Part shown: one piece after another, positions 1 through 6,735 of the stretch
Layout of the letters: every line of letters starts with the position of its first letter
How positions within the stretch are numbered: the stretch's first letter is position 1
Assembly: GCA_904420025.1 (NCBI GenBank)
Contig: CAJFTW010000022.1
Span: forward strand, 1-33,956
DNA length: 33,956 bases
Direction: 5' to 3'
Source: Candidatus Pseudolachnospira avium
GTDB taxonomy: Bacteria > Bacillota > Clostridia > Lachnospirales > Lachnospiraceae
The notes under the pieces: generated by a model
Database searches by the model: none
Seen by the model: only the letters and a program-made list of their open reading frames with translations
Told to the model about the DNA's origin: nothing
Made by a program: the position numbers and the translations under genes

Positions 1-686
1 AAAAGATTTTGATTGTGGATGACGAGGCGGAAATTGCAGACCTGGTGGCCCTCTACCTGCGAAACGAAAATTTCACCGTGTTCCCCTGCTACACCGCAGA
101 AGATGCCCTGGCCTGCATTGAACAGGAAAAGCTGGATCTGGCGATTCTGGATGTGATGATCCCCGGAACGGACGGCCTGACCCTCTGCCGGAAAATCCGG
201 GAGCACTACACCTTTCCCATTATCATGCTGACCGCCAAAAATCAGGATCTGGACAAAATCACCGGCCTGACCCTGGGGGCCGATGACTACATGACCAAGC
301 CCTTCCAGCCCCTGGAGCTGGTGGCCCGGGTGAAGGCCCAGCTGCGCCGCTACAAACGCTACAACACCGGCCAGGAGCCGGAGGAGGAGTACGCCATCTC
401 CGGCCTGGTGCTCAACGCGGAGACCCACCAGTGTACCCTGGACGAAAAGCCCCTGTCCCTGACCCCCACGGAGTTTTCCATCCTCCTCTACCTTTGCCAG
501 CGGCGGGGCAAGGTGGTCAGCTCCGAGGAGCTGTTCCACCATGTCTGGGGCGACGAGTATTACGACAAAAACAACAACACCATCACCGTGCATATCCGGC
601 ACCTGCGGGAAAAGATGCGCGACTCCTTTGAGAATCCCAAATACATTCAGACCGTCTGGGGGTGTGGATATAAAATTGAAGGATAA
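1..686 (+). CDS. vanR: VanR-type response regulator (5' end outside window)
   Basis: OmpR/PhoB-class response regulator of a glycopeptide-resistance two-component system. The reading frame is open to the left edge and begins KILIVDDE, so the true start lies just upstream and only a few residues are missing. The receiver domain shows the acidic pair (VDDE), the phospho-acceptor aspartate in LAILDVMIPG, the conserved threonine in IIMLTAK and the lysine in YMTKPF. The C-terminal half is a winged-helix DNA-binding domain ending in TVWGCGYKIEG. The stop overlaps the start of vanS by 23 bases, so the pair is translationally coupled. Its likely target is the set of hexamers at 1864-1902. The call as VanR rests mainly on the van genes that follow; by sequence alone it is a generic OmpR-type regulator. 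Confidence 0.9.
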   Translation, partial: KILIVDDEAEIADLVALYLRNENFTVFPCYTAEDALACIEQEKLDLAILDVMIPGTDGLTLCRKIREHYTFPIIMLTAKNQDLDKITGLTLGADDYMTKPFQPLELVARVKAQLRRYKRYNTGQEPEEEYAISGLVLNAETHQCTLDEKPLSLTPTEFSILLYLCQRRGKVVSSEELFHHVWGDEYYDKNNNTITVHIRHLREKMRDSFENPKYIQTVWGCGYKIEG

Positions 687-1815
687 GCTTACCTCCGCCG
701 CCCGGGTCATCCTGCTGCTGGCTGGGGTGGCGGTGGCCGTTTATGTGCTGCTTTTTATTGTGGATATTTTGTGGAACGGTTCCGTTGCCGACTGGTTTTT
801 CAACAGTTTTGTGCGGGAAGAGACCATCACCGACGCCCTGGGGCAGGTATACCAGGTATCCAGCGTGCTCTGGTACCGCCTGAAAACGTTTCTGCGGGAC
901 AGCTTTCTCCTGGCGGTGATTCTGGGCACTCTTCTGATCCTCCTCATTGCCCGGCGGTACGCCCGCTCCCAGGTGCGGAAATCCGTCTCCCAGGCCACCC
1001 GGATGATCCACCTGTACATGTCCCATGACCTGGATGCCTCGGACGTATTCCCCCGCAGCTATGCAGAGCTCTCCGCGGAAATGGTGCAGATCAAAGCGGA
1101 AATGGAGCGGCGGGAGCAGGCGCTGAAAACGGAATCCAGCCGCAAGAATGACCTGATCACCTACCTGGCCCATGACCTGAAAACGCCCCTGACCTCCGTC
1201 ATCGGCTATCTGAGCCTTCTGGAGGAGGCCCCGGACATGCCGGAGGAACAGAAAGCCAAGTATGTACACATTGCCCGGGAGAAGGCGGACCGGCTGGAAC
1301 GGCTGATCAACGAATTTTTTGAGATTACCCGGTACAACCTGCAGCAGATTCTGCTGGAGAAGGAGACCTTTGACCTCTCCTACCTGCTGATCCAGATGAA
1401 GGATGAATTCTATCCGCTGCTCTCCGCCCACGGCAACACGGCGGTGCTTTCCTCCCAGGAGGACCTGACCCTCTATGGGGATCCGGAAAAGCTGGCCCGG
1501 GTCTTTCACAATGTGCTGAAGAACGCCATCGCCTACAGCTATCCCGGCACGCCCATTGAGATCCGGGCGGAGCGCCAGGATGACCATATCGTCATCACCT
1601 TCCGGAACAAAGGAAAAACCATCCCCCAGCAAAAGCTGGAAGCCATCTTTGAAAAATTCTTCCGGCTGGATGAGGCCCGCACCAGCAACGCCGGAGGCGC
1701 CGGCCTGGGCCTGGCCATTGCCAAGGAGATCGTCTCCCTCCACGGCGGTACCATCACCGCCGAAAGCGAGCAGGAGGTCACCACCTTCCGCATTGCCCTC
1801 CCCCTGGACGCCTGA
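664..1815 (+). CDS. vanS: VanS-type sensor histidine kinase
   Basis: Membrane sensor kinase partnered with VanR. I place the start at the GTG at 664 because it gives a hydrophobic N-terminus straight away and overlaps the vanR stop; the open frame runs upstream to 541, but that part is vanR sequence read in another frame. The protein is 383 aa: TM1 about residues 11-36, a short extracytoplasmic loop of about 40 residues, TM2 about 80-98, a HAMP-like linker, the H-box with His170 in LAHDLKTPLTSVIGYL, the N-box HNVLKNAI, and a G-box GGAGLGLAIAKEIV. The small external loop is typical of VanS in D-Ser-type clusters. The signal it senses cannot be read from sequence. Start choice is moderately certain; family is very certain. 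Confidence 0.9.
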   Translation: MDIKLKDKLTSAARVILLLAGVAVAVYVLLFIVDILWNGSVADWFFNSFVREETITDALGQVYQVSSVLWYRLKTFLRDSFLLAVILGTLLILLIARRYARSQVRKSVSQATRMIHLYMSHDLDASDVFPRSYAELSAEMVQIKAEMERREQALKTESSRKNDLITYLAHDLKTPLTSVIGYLSLLEEAPDMPEEQKAKYVHIAREKADRLERLINEFFEITRYNLQQILLEKETFDLSYLLIQMKDEFYPLLSAHGNTAVLSSQEDLTLYGDPEKLARVFHNVLKNAIAYSYPGTPIEIRAERQDDHIVITFRNKGKTIPQQKLEAIFEKFFRLDEARTSNAGGAGLGLAIAKEIVSLHGGTITAESEQEVTTFRIALPLDA

Positions 1816-1863
1816 GCCGGCGGCGCTCCCGCCCCGGAAGAACGGCGGCTCTGCCGCTATGCC

Positions 1864-1902
1864 AAATCTCAACCAAATCTTAGGCTTTTCTCAGGAATTT
1901 CA
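1864..1902 (+). promoter_or_regulatory. Putative VanR operator: four hexamers at 11-bp intervals
   Basis: Hexamers AAATCT (1864), AAATCT (1875), TTTTCT (1886) and ATTTCA (1897) start exactly 11 bases apart, fitting an A/T-A/T-A/T-T-C-T/A pattern. OmpR/PhoB regulators bind such 11-bp direct repeats side by side on one DNA face. The array lies between vanS and the ligase, upstream of a -10-like TACAAT at 1939. Assignment to VanR is inference from position and protein family. Confidence 0.5.
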
Positions 1903-1912
1903 CAAGCTGCCG

Positions 1913-1944
1913 TTAAAGCGCCTGTCCACCGTTTTTCCTACAAT
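1913..1944 (+). promoter_or_regulatory. Candidate activator-dependent promoter of the van structural genes
   Basis: A TACAAT at 1939-1944 resembles a -10 box. The only -35-like hexamer is TTAAAG at 1913-1918, with an over-long 20-base spacer. A weak -35 just downstream of regulator boxes is what an activator-dependent promoter looks like. The -10 lies across the loop end of the hairpin at 1915-1969, so this call competes with a pure terminator reading. Confidence 0.35.
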
Positions 1945-1969
1945 AAAGGAAACGGAGGACAGGCGCTTT
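1915..1969 (+). terminator. Large hairpin between vanS and the van ligase
   Basis: AAAGCGCCTGTCC (1915-1927) pairs with GGACAGGCGCTTT (1957-1969). Inside, CCGTTT pairs with AAACGG and CCT with AGG, leaving a six-base loop. It is followed by a pyrimidine-rich GCCTTTCTTCC, not a clean T-run. It could end vanRS transcripts, attenuate read-through into the ligase, or stabilise RNA. Confidence 0.55.
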
Positions 1970-2003
1970 GCCTTTCTTCCCATAATATTTCAGGAGGTTT
2001 TTT

Positions 2004-3077
2004 ATGTCTGCATCCATATCGGCCGCTGCCAACCCGCCCCGGATTGGGGTCCTGTTCGGGGGCGATTCCCCGGAATACCCGGTTTCCCTGCAGTCCGCTT
2101 ATGCGGTACTCTCCCATATCAACCGTTCCCGGTTCCAGCCAGTTCTCCTGGGGATCCGGCGGGACGGCCGCTGGCTTCTCTACGAGGGCCCCCTCTCCAA
2201 AATCCCGGAGGATGACTGGCATCAGGATCCCCGGTGTACCCCGGCCTGGATCTCCCCGGACCGGGGCATCCACGGCGTCACCGTCTGGGACGGCCAGGCC
2301 ATCCGGGAAATCCATCTGGACGCTGCCTTTCCCCTGCTCCACGGGAAAAATGGGGAGGACGGTACCGTCCAGGGGATTCTGGAGCTGGCCGGCATCCCCA
2401 TCATCGGCTGCGGCACCTTAAGCTCCGCCCTCTGTATGGACAAGCTGCGGGCCCACCGGATTGCCGCCTCCCTGGGCATTCCGGTCCCCCGGGATATACC
2501 GGCGGAACCTTCCTGGACGCCGGAGCAGGCCCTCCGGGCGGCGGAGGAGCTGTCCTATCCCCTGTTCGTCAAGCCGGTGCGGGCCGGCTCCTCCTTTGGC
2601 ATCACCCAGGTCCGGACGCCGGAGGAGCTGGAGCCGGCCCTGCGGGAGGCCTTCCACTTTGACTCCCAGGTAATCCTGGAGGAGGCCATCCCCGGCTTTG
2701 AGGTAGGCTGCGCCGTGCTGGGCAAGGAGGAGCTGTTCACCGGCGCGGTGGATGAGATTGAGCTGTCCCAGGGCTTCTTTGACTATACGGAAAAGTATAC
2801 CCTTCGAAGCTCCCGGATCCATGTGCCGGCCCGGATTGCCCCGGAAAAAGCCGGGGAAATCCAGGAGACAGCTAAAATTCTGTACAAGGGGCTGGCCTGC
2901 AGCGGCTTTGCCCGGGTGGATTTTTTCCTGACGCCCCAGGGGAAGGTGGTATTCAACGAGATCAACACCATCCCCGGCTTCACCGCCCACAGCCGCTATC
3001 CCGGCATGATGCGGGCCGCCGGCCTTTCCTTTGAGGAGCTGATTCAGCGCCTGCTGGAAACGGAGGTGAAAGCATGA
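2004..3077 (+). CDS. vanG: D-alanine--D-serine ligase, VanG type
   Basis: ATP-grasp ligase that makes D-Ala-D-Ser to replace the D-Ala-D-Ala end of peptidoglycan precursors, lowering vancomycin affinity. It is 357 aa, with the N-terminal IGVLFGGDSPEYPVSLQSA, the HGKNGEDGTVQG loop, FVKPVRAGSSFGITQV in the ATP site, and the metal/ATP motif VVFNEINTIPGFT. The omega-loop segment GFFDYTEKYTLRSSRIHVPA matches my memory of VanG and differs from the corresponding loop of the VanA/VanB D-Ala-D-Lac ligases. AGGAGG lies 8 bases before the ATG. It overlaps vanXY by four bases (ATGA). Membership of the van ligase family is certain; VanG over VanC/E/L/N is strong but from memory, not from an alignment. Confidence 0.93.
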   Translation: MSASISAAANPPRIGVLFGGDSPEYPVSLQSAYAVLSHINRSRFQPVLLGIRRDGRWLLYEGPLSKIPEDDWHQDPRCTPAWISPDRGIHGVTVWDGQAIREIHLDAAFPLLHGKNGEDGTVQGILELAGIPIIGCGTLSSALCMDKLRAHRIAASLGIPVPRDIPAEPSWTPEQALRAAEELSYPLFVKPVRAGSSFGITQVRTPEELEPALREAFHFDSQVILEEAIPGFEVGCAVLGKEELFTGAVDEIELSQGFFDYTEKYTLRSSRIHVPARIAPEKAGEIQETAKILYKGLACSGFARVDFFLTPQGKVVFNEINTIPGFTAHSRYPGMMRAAGLSFEELIQRLLETEVKA

Positions 3078-3880
3078 GAAGGTATCGGCTCACCGAAGCC
3101 GGCGCCCGCCAGGGCAGCCTGATCCTGGTCTCCCCCCAATACGCCCTGGACCGGGAACCGGCGTTGGAACAGCTGGAAGCGCTGCCGGCGGAAATGCCGG
3201 ATTCTTCCGCAGGGCAGCTTCCCTGCCACTCCGCCCTTCCTTCCATCCTTCTGGAACGCCAGGCAGCCGCCTGCCTCCGGGCGCTGTTAAGCCGCCTCTC
3301 CGCCCCTTCGGGCATTCTGGCTGTCAGCGGATTCCGGCCGCTGGCGGAGCAGACCGCCCTCTGGGACCAGTCCCTGGAGGAGAATGGTTCCGCCTACACA
3401 CAGAAGTTTGTGGCCAAGCCAGGCCACAGCGAGCACCAGACCGGATTGGCGGTGGATCTGGCGGAGCGCCGGGACTGCCTGGACCCCATCTGCCCGGCCT
3501 TCCCCTACACCGGCGTGTGCCAGGAATTCCGGGAGGCCGCCCCTTCCCTGGGCTTTGTGGAGCGATACCCGGCGGGAAAAGAGTCCATCACCGGTATTGG
3601 CCCGGAGCCCTGGCACTTCCGCTATGTAGGCCTGCCCCACTCCCGGATTCTCACGGAACAGGGGATGACCCTGGAGGAGTACCTGGCCTTCCTGCGGGAA
3701 GCCACCTCCCCCTCCGCCCCCTTCCGCCACCGTTCCCCTGGCTGGGAGGAGGAAATCTTCTACCTTCCCTGGCAGGGGCAGGATGGACAGCATCTGGCAG
3801 TGCCGGAGGAGGCGGACTGCCGGATTTCCGGCACCAACGAAGGGGGCTTTGTGGTATGCCTCCGGAGGAAAGCCCCATGA
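3074..3880 (+). CDS. vanXY: D,D-dipeptidase/D,D-carboxypeptidase VanXY
   Basis: Zinc peptidase that removes D-Ala-D-Ala dipeptide and trims terminal D-Ala from precursors, leaving D-Ala-D-Ser ends. Of 268 aa, residues 119-128 hold the SxHxxGxAVD signature (Ser119, His121, Gly124, Asp128), and EPWH at 178-181 supplies the catalytic Glu178 and the third zinc ligand His181. There is no signal peptide or membrane segment, as expected for a cytoplasmic VanXY and unlike membrane VanY. A tail of about 55 residues after the catalytic core (from about 213) has no motif I recognise. The start overlaps the ligase stop and the stop overlaps the next start by four bases, so the whole block is coupled. Confidence 0.92.
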   Translation: MRRYRLTEAGARQGSLILVSPQYALDREPALEQLEALPAEMPDSSAGQLPCHSALPSILLERQAAACLRALLSRLSAPSGILAVSGFRPLAEQTALWDQSLEENGSAYTQKFVAKPGHSEHQTGLAVDLAERRDCLDPICPAFPYTGVCQEFREAAPSLGFVERYPAGKESITGIGPEPWHFRYVGLPHSRILTEQGMTLEEYLAFLREATSPSAPFRHRSPGWEEEIFYLPWQGQDGQHLAVPEEADCRISGTNEGGFVVCLRRKAP

Positions 3881-4965
3881 AAGAGAACGTCTTTGGCAGC
3901 GGCATAGACGGCTTCCGCCTGCCGGCAGCCTTCCTGGTGGCAGCCATCCACATTGGCCCTCTAGCCTGCTGGAGTGCCGGGCTGGATTTTCTGTTCTCCT
4001 ACTGCCTGGCCCGGCTGGCCGTCCCCTTTTTCCTGATGACCACCGGCTTCTTTGTGCTGGCCCCCTGGCTGGAAAACCAGGCCCCACGGCAGACGCCGGC
4101 GGATTTCCCTCCCCAGGCGCAGGCCCAACCGGTTCCCCGTTCCCGGAAAGCAGCCCCTCTGGGCCGTTTTCTCCGCCGGACGCTGCTGGCCTATCTGGCG
4201 GCGGTGCTGCTCTATCTGCCCCTGCAGGCCTACGCCGGCAACCTGCCCGGAAGCCTGGAGGAGGCCCTGGGGCAGCTGCTTGTGAACGGCACCTTCTACC
4301 ACCTGTGGTATTTTCCCGCGGTGATCACCGGCTGCCTTCTGATGGCCCTGGCGCTGCCCCGGCTGGAGCTTCGGAAAACCGGCGTGCTGGCGCTTCTGCT
4401 CTTCCTCATCGGCCTGCTGGGGGACAGCTGGTTTGGGCTGGCCCAAAGGCTGCCGGCGCTGGACACCTTTTACCAGGGGATTTTCACCTTCAGCACCTAC
4501 ACCCGCAACGGGCTGTTCTACACGCCGGCCTTTCTTTTTCTGGGCGTACTGGCGGCCCGGCGGCGCCCGGTTTCCTGGCGGTTGGGCCTTGCACTCTCCC
4601 TCTGCCTGCTGCTGGCGGAGGGCTGGCTTACCTACTCCCTGGGCTGGCAGCGGCACAACAGCATGTACCTGGCCCTGCTGCCTGCCAGCTGGTTTCTCTT
4701 TGCCGCCCTGCTCTCCGTGAGAGGACGGGATCTGCGGGCCCTCCGCCCGGTTTCCATGGGGATCTATCTGCTCCACCCTCTGGTCATTGTGCTGGTCCGG
4801 GGCGGCGCCCGGGTGCTGGGGCTGTGGAGCCTCCTGGTGAAAAACACATTCCTGCACTGGCTGGCCGTATGCCTGGCCTCCCTGGCCCTGGCCGCCGCCC
4901 TGGCTTGCCTGCAAAAGCTCTGGAAAGGGAGGAAATATGGATCGAAAGAACCGCGCCTGGATTGA
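3877..4965 (+). CDS. vanTm: Membrane domain of serine racemase as a separate gene (VanTm, acyltransferase-3 fold)
   Basis: Polytopic membrane protein, 362 aa, with about ten hydrophobic segments. It opens GIDGFRLPAAFLVAAIHIGP and contains FFLMTTGFFVL and FYHLWYFPAVITG, the hallmarks of the acyltransferase-3 family that forms the N-terminal half of VanT. In VanT this half is thought to help bring L-Ser into the cell. Here it ends with its own stop, 29 bases into the racemase gene, in a different frame. The same split is known from the vanL operon (vanTmL/vanTrL), which is why I use that name. Start: the ATG that overlaps the vanXY stop; the longer open frame upstream is vanXY sequence. The racemase has its own ribosome site, which argues against a recent frameshift. 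Confidence 0.88.
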   Translation: MKENVFGSGIDGFRLPAAFLVAAIHIGPLACWSAGLDFLFSYCLARLAVPFFLMTTGFFVLAPWLENQAPRQTPADFPPQAQAQPVPRSRKAAPLGRFLRRTLLAYLAAVLLYLPLQAYAGNLPGSLEEALGQLLVNGTFYHLWYFPAVITGCLLMALALPRLELRKTGVLALLLFLIGLLGDSWFGLAQRLPALDTFYQGIFTFSTYTRNGLFYTPAFLFLGVLAARRRPVSWRLGLALSLCLLLAEGWLTYSLGWQRHNSMYLALLPASWFLFAALLSVRGRDLRALRPVSMGIYLLHPLVIVLVRGGARVLGLWSLLVKNTFLHWLAVCLASLALAAALACLQKLWKGRKYGSKEPRLD

Positions 4966-6169
4966 ACTGAATCCGGATCACCTGCGCCACAATCTCCGGC
5001 AGCTGCAAGGGCTGGTGCCCTCTTCCTGCGCCCTGATGCCTGCCGTAAAGACGGACGCCTACGGCCACGGTGCCGTGGCTGTTTCCCAGACGCTGCAAGC
5101 CGCCGGCGTCCGCCACTTTTGCGTGGCCTCCGCCGAGGAAGGCATACAGCTGCGAAAGGCCGGCATCACCGGGGAGATCCTGATTCTGGGCTGCACCGCC
5201 CCGGAGATGCTGGGGGAGGTCCGGGAGTATCGCCTGACCCAGACGGTGGTGGACGCCGCTTACGGCCAGCTGCTGCAGCGGTGGGCGTATGGGACAGCTT
5301 GCTCCACAGCCACGGCCCCGGCCTTCTCCCCGGCGGCCGCCTGCAATCTTTCCCACACAGCACCTCTGCTGGTCCATGTGGCGGTGGACACCGGCATGCA
5401 CCGGCTGGGGGAGCCATGGGAAAACCGGGAAGCCCTGGCCGGCCTCTGGAAGCTGCCGGCTCTGCGGATCACCGGCCTGTTTTCCCATCTTTGCGTCTCG
5501 GACAGCCTGCGGGAGGAAGACATTGCCTTTACCCGGCTGCAGGTCCGGCACTTCCGGGATACGGTATCCGCCCTCCGCCGCCGGGGGCTCTCCGGCTTTG
5601 CCTGCCACCTGCAGGCCAGCTACGGGATCCTCAACGCTCCGGCCTTCTTCCCGGCGCCCGGCATCCCCTCCCAATCCCCGCTCTCCCTGGACCTGGCCCG
5701 TCCGGGCATTGCCCTCTACGGCTGTCTCAGCAGCCCGGGGGATCATCCGCTCCAGCCGGCTTCCCTGCGGCCTGTACTGTCCCTGAAGGCCCGGGTGGCA
5801 ACGGTAAAGCACCTGCAGCCCGGGGAGTCCGCCGGATACGGGCTAGACTACACGGCGGATCGGGAAGCCACCCTGGCCGTCCTTGCCATCGGCTACGGGG
5901 ACGGGATCCCCCGCTCCCTCTCCGCCGGAAGGGGATCCGTGCTGATCCGGGGCCAGGAGGCTCCCATAGCCGGACGGATCTGCATGGACCAGCTGCTGGC
6001 GGATGTAACCCACATCCCCGGTGTATCCCCCGGCCAGGAAGCGGTACTCATCGGCACCTGCGGCGGCAAAACCCTCTCAGCGGAAGCGCAGGCCCAGCGG
6101 GCCGGAACCATCACCAACGAGCTGCTGAGCCGGCTGGGGGGAAGGCTTCCCCGGCTGTTGTGTAAATGA
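4937..6169 (+). CDS. vanTr: PLP-dependent serine racemase, separate catalytic half of VanT (VanTr)
   Basis: Fold-type III alanine-racemase-family enzyme, 410 aa, converting L-Ser to D-Ser for the VanG ligase. Lys38 in MPAVKTDAYGHG is the PLP lysine. The C-terminal beta domain carries ESAGYGLDYTA, AIGYGDGIPRSLS and RICMDQ. At the site where alanine racemases have a tyrosine (Tyr354 of the Geobacillus enzyme, in TISY), this protein has Asn394 in TITNELL; an asparagine there is a known feature of VanT. An AGGGAGG at 4926-4932 precedes the ATG by four bases, inside the end of vanTm. A housekeeping alanine racemase is the alternative, made unlikely by Asn394 and by the position. Confidence 0.92.
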   Translation: MDRKNRAWIELNPDHLRHNLRQLQGLVPSSCALMPAVKTDAYGHGAVAVSQTLQAAGVRHFCVASAEEGIQLRKAGITGEILILGCTAPEMLGEVREYRLTQTVVDAAYGQLLQRWAYGTACSTATAPAFSPAAACNLSHTAPLLVHVAVDTGMHRLGEPWENREALAGLWKLPALRITGLFSHLCVSDSLREEDIAFTRLQVRHFRDTVSALRRRGLSGFACHLQASYGILNAPAFFPAPGIPSQSPLSLDLARPGIALYGCLSSPGDHPLQPASLRPVLSLKARVATVKHLQPGESAGYGLDYTADREATLAVLAIGYGDGIPRSLSAGRGSVLIRGQEAPIAGRICMDQLLADVTHIPGVSPGQEAVLIGTCGGKTLSAEAQAQRAGTITNELLSRLGGRLPRLLCK

Positions 6170-6194
6170 CAGGGAATCCTCCCCTCTGTCATAA

Positions 6195-6222
6195 TTGTCC
6201 CATCCCCTGAATAGAATATACA
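6195..6222 (+). promoter_or_regulatory. Weak candidate promoter for the FMN_bind-like gene
   Basis: TTGTCC (6195-6200), a 16-base spacer and TATACA (6217-6222), each matching four of six consensus bases. Just upstream, TGACAG...CTGTCA (6167-6192) is an imperfect inverted repeat at the racemase stop that could slow read-through, but no T-run follows. Continued transcription from the van operon is the alternative. Confidence 0.3.
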
Positions 6223-6247
6223 AAAACTCTCAGGGGAGGGAAGGGGC

Positions 6248-6673
6248 ATGAGCACAAAAAAGGCACGCATTCTGGTATTTCGGCTGAAGGAGATCATCTA
6301 TACCGTCATCTTTGTGGCACTGGCCGTCCTGCTGATCTTCCTGCTGGTACATATGTTTTCCTCCGGTGGTGATTCCGAGGCCTCCAGCGGCGTCTACACC
6401 CCCGGCGTCTACACCAGCTCACTCACCGTGGGAAGCCAGACGGTGGACGTGGAGGTGACCGTGGACGCGGATCACATCAACGGCATCCGCCTGGTGAACC
6501 TCAGTGAAACCGTGACCACCATGTATCCGCTGATGGAGCCGGCCATTGAGAACCTGGCCAGCCAGATTCTGGCCAACCAGAGCACGGAGAACATTGTGAT
6601 TCCGGAGAATCAGAAATATACCTCCGCGGCCCTGCTCCAGGCCATTGAGGACGCGCTGGCCAAGGCGCAGTAA
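6248..6673 (+). CDS. Membrane-anchored FMN_bind-like protein without the flavinylation threonine
   Basis: Small protein of 141 aa: a basic N-terminus, one membrane segment (about residues 15-36), then an extracytoplasmic domain. The pattern GVYTSSLTVGSQTVDVEVTV...IENLASQIL...YTSAALLQAIEDAL follows the FMN_bind family (NqrC/RnfG type). In that family SGATxT/S carries a covalent FMN on its threonine; here the equivalent stretch is ENQKYTS (120-126), with Lys123 in the threonine position and no SGA. It therefore probably does not bind FMN covalently. AGGGGAGGGAAGGGGC precedes the ATG. It stands alone between the van cluster and a terminator, and its role is unknown. The family call is by motif memory and is tentative. 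Confidence 0.65.
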   Translation: MSTKKARILVFRLKEIIYTVIFVALAVLLIFLLVHMFSSGGDSEASSGVYTPGVYTSSLTVGSQTVDVEVTVDADHINGIRLVNLSETVTTMYPLMEPAIENLASQILANQSTENIVIPENQKYTSAALLQAIEDALAKAQ

Positions 6674-6720
6674 AAAGAGAGTCCTGCGAGAGGGAGATCC
6701 CCCTTCTCACAGGGCTCTTT
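6674..6720. terminator. Bidirectional terminator between convergent genes
   Basis: AAAGAG (6674-6679) pairs with CTCTTT (6715-6720), CCTG with CAGG and GAGA with TCTC, around an inner GGG/CCC loop. On the minus strand the hairpin runs into TTTTT, a normal rho-independent end for ptsP. On the plus strand the T-run is shorter. It begins directly after the stop of the FMN_bind-like gene. Confidence 0.75.
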
Positions 6721-6735
6721 GCCATTCCTGACGTG

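Noticed and set aside
583-1872. A 429-codon minus-strand frame opposite vanS.
   Set aside because: Shadow of a clear histidine kinase; no ribosome site and low-complexity translation.
4926-4965. VanT broken by a frameshift, i.e. vanTm/vanTr as a pseudogene.
   Set aside because: The racemase has its own well-spaced AGGGAGG and ATG and a complete N-terminus, and the same split is known in vanL.
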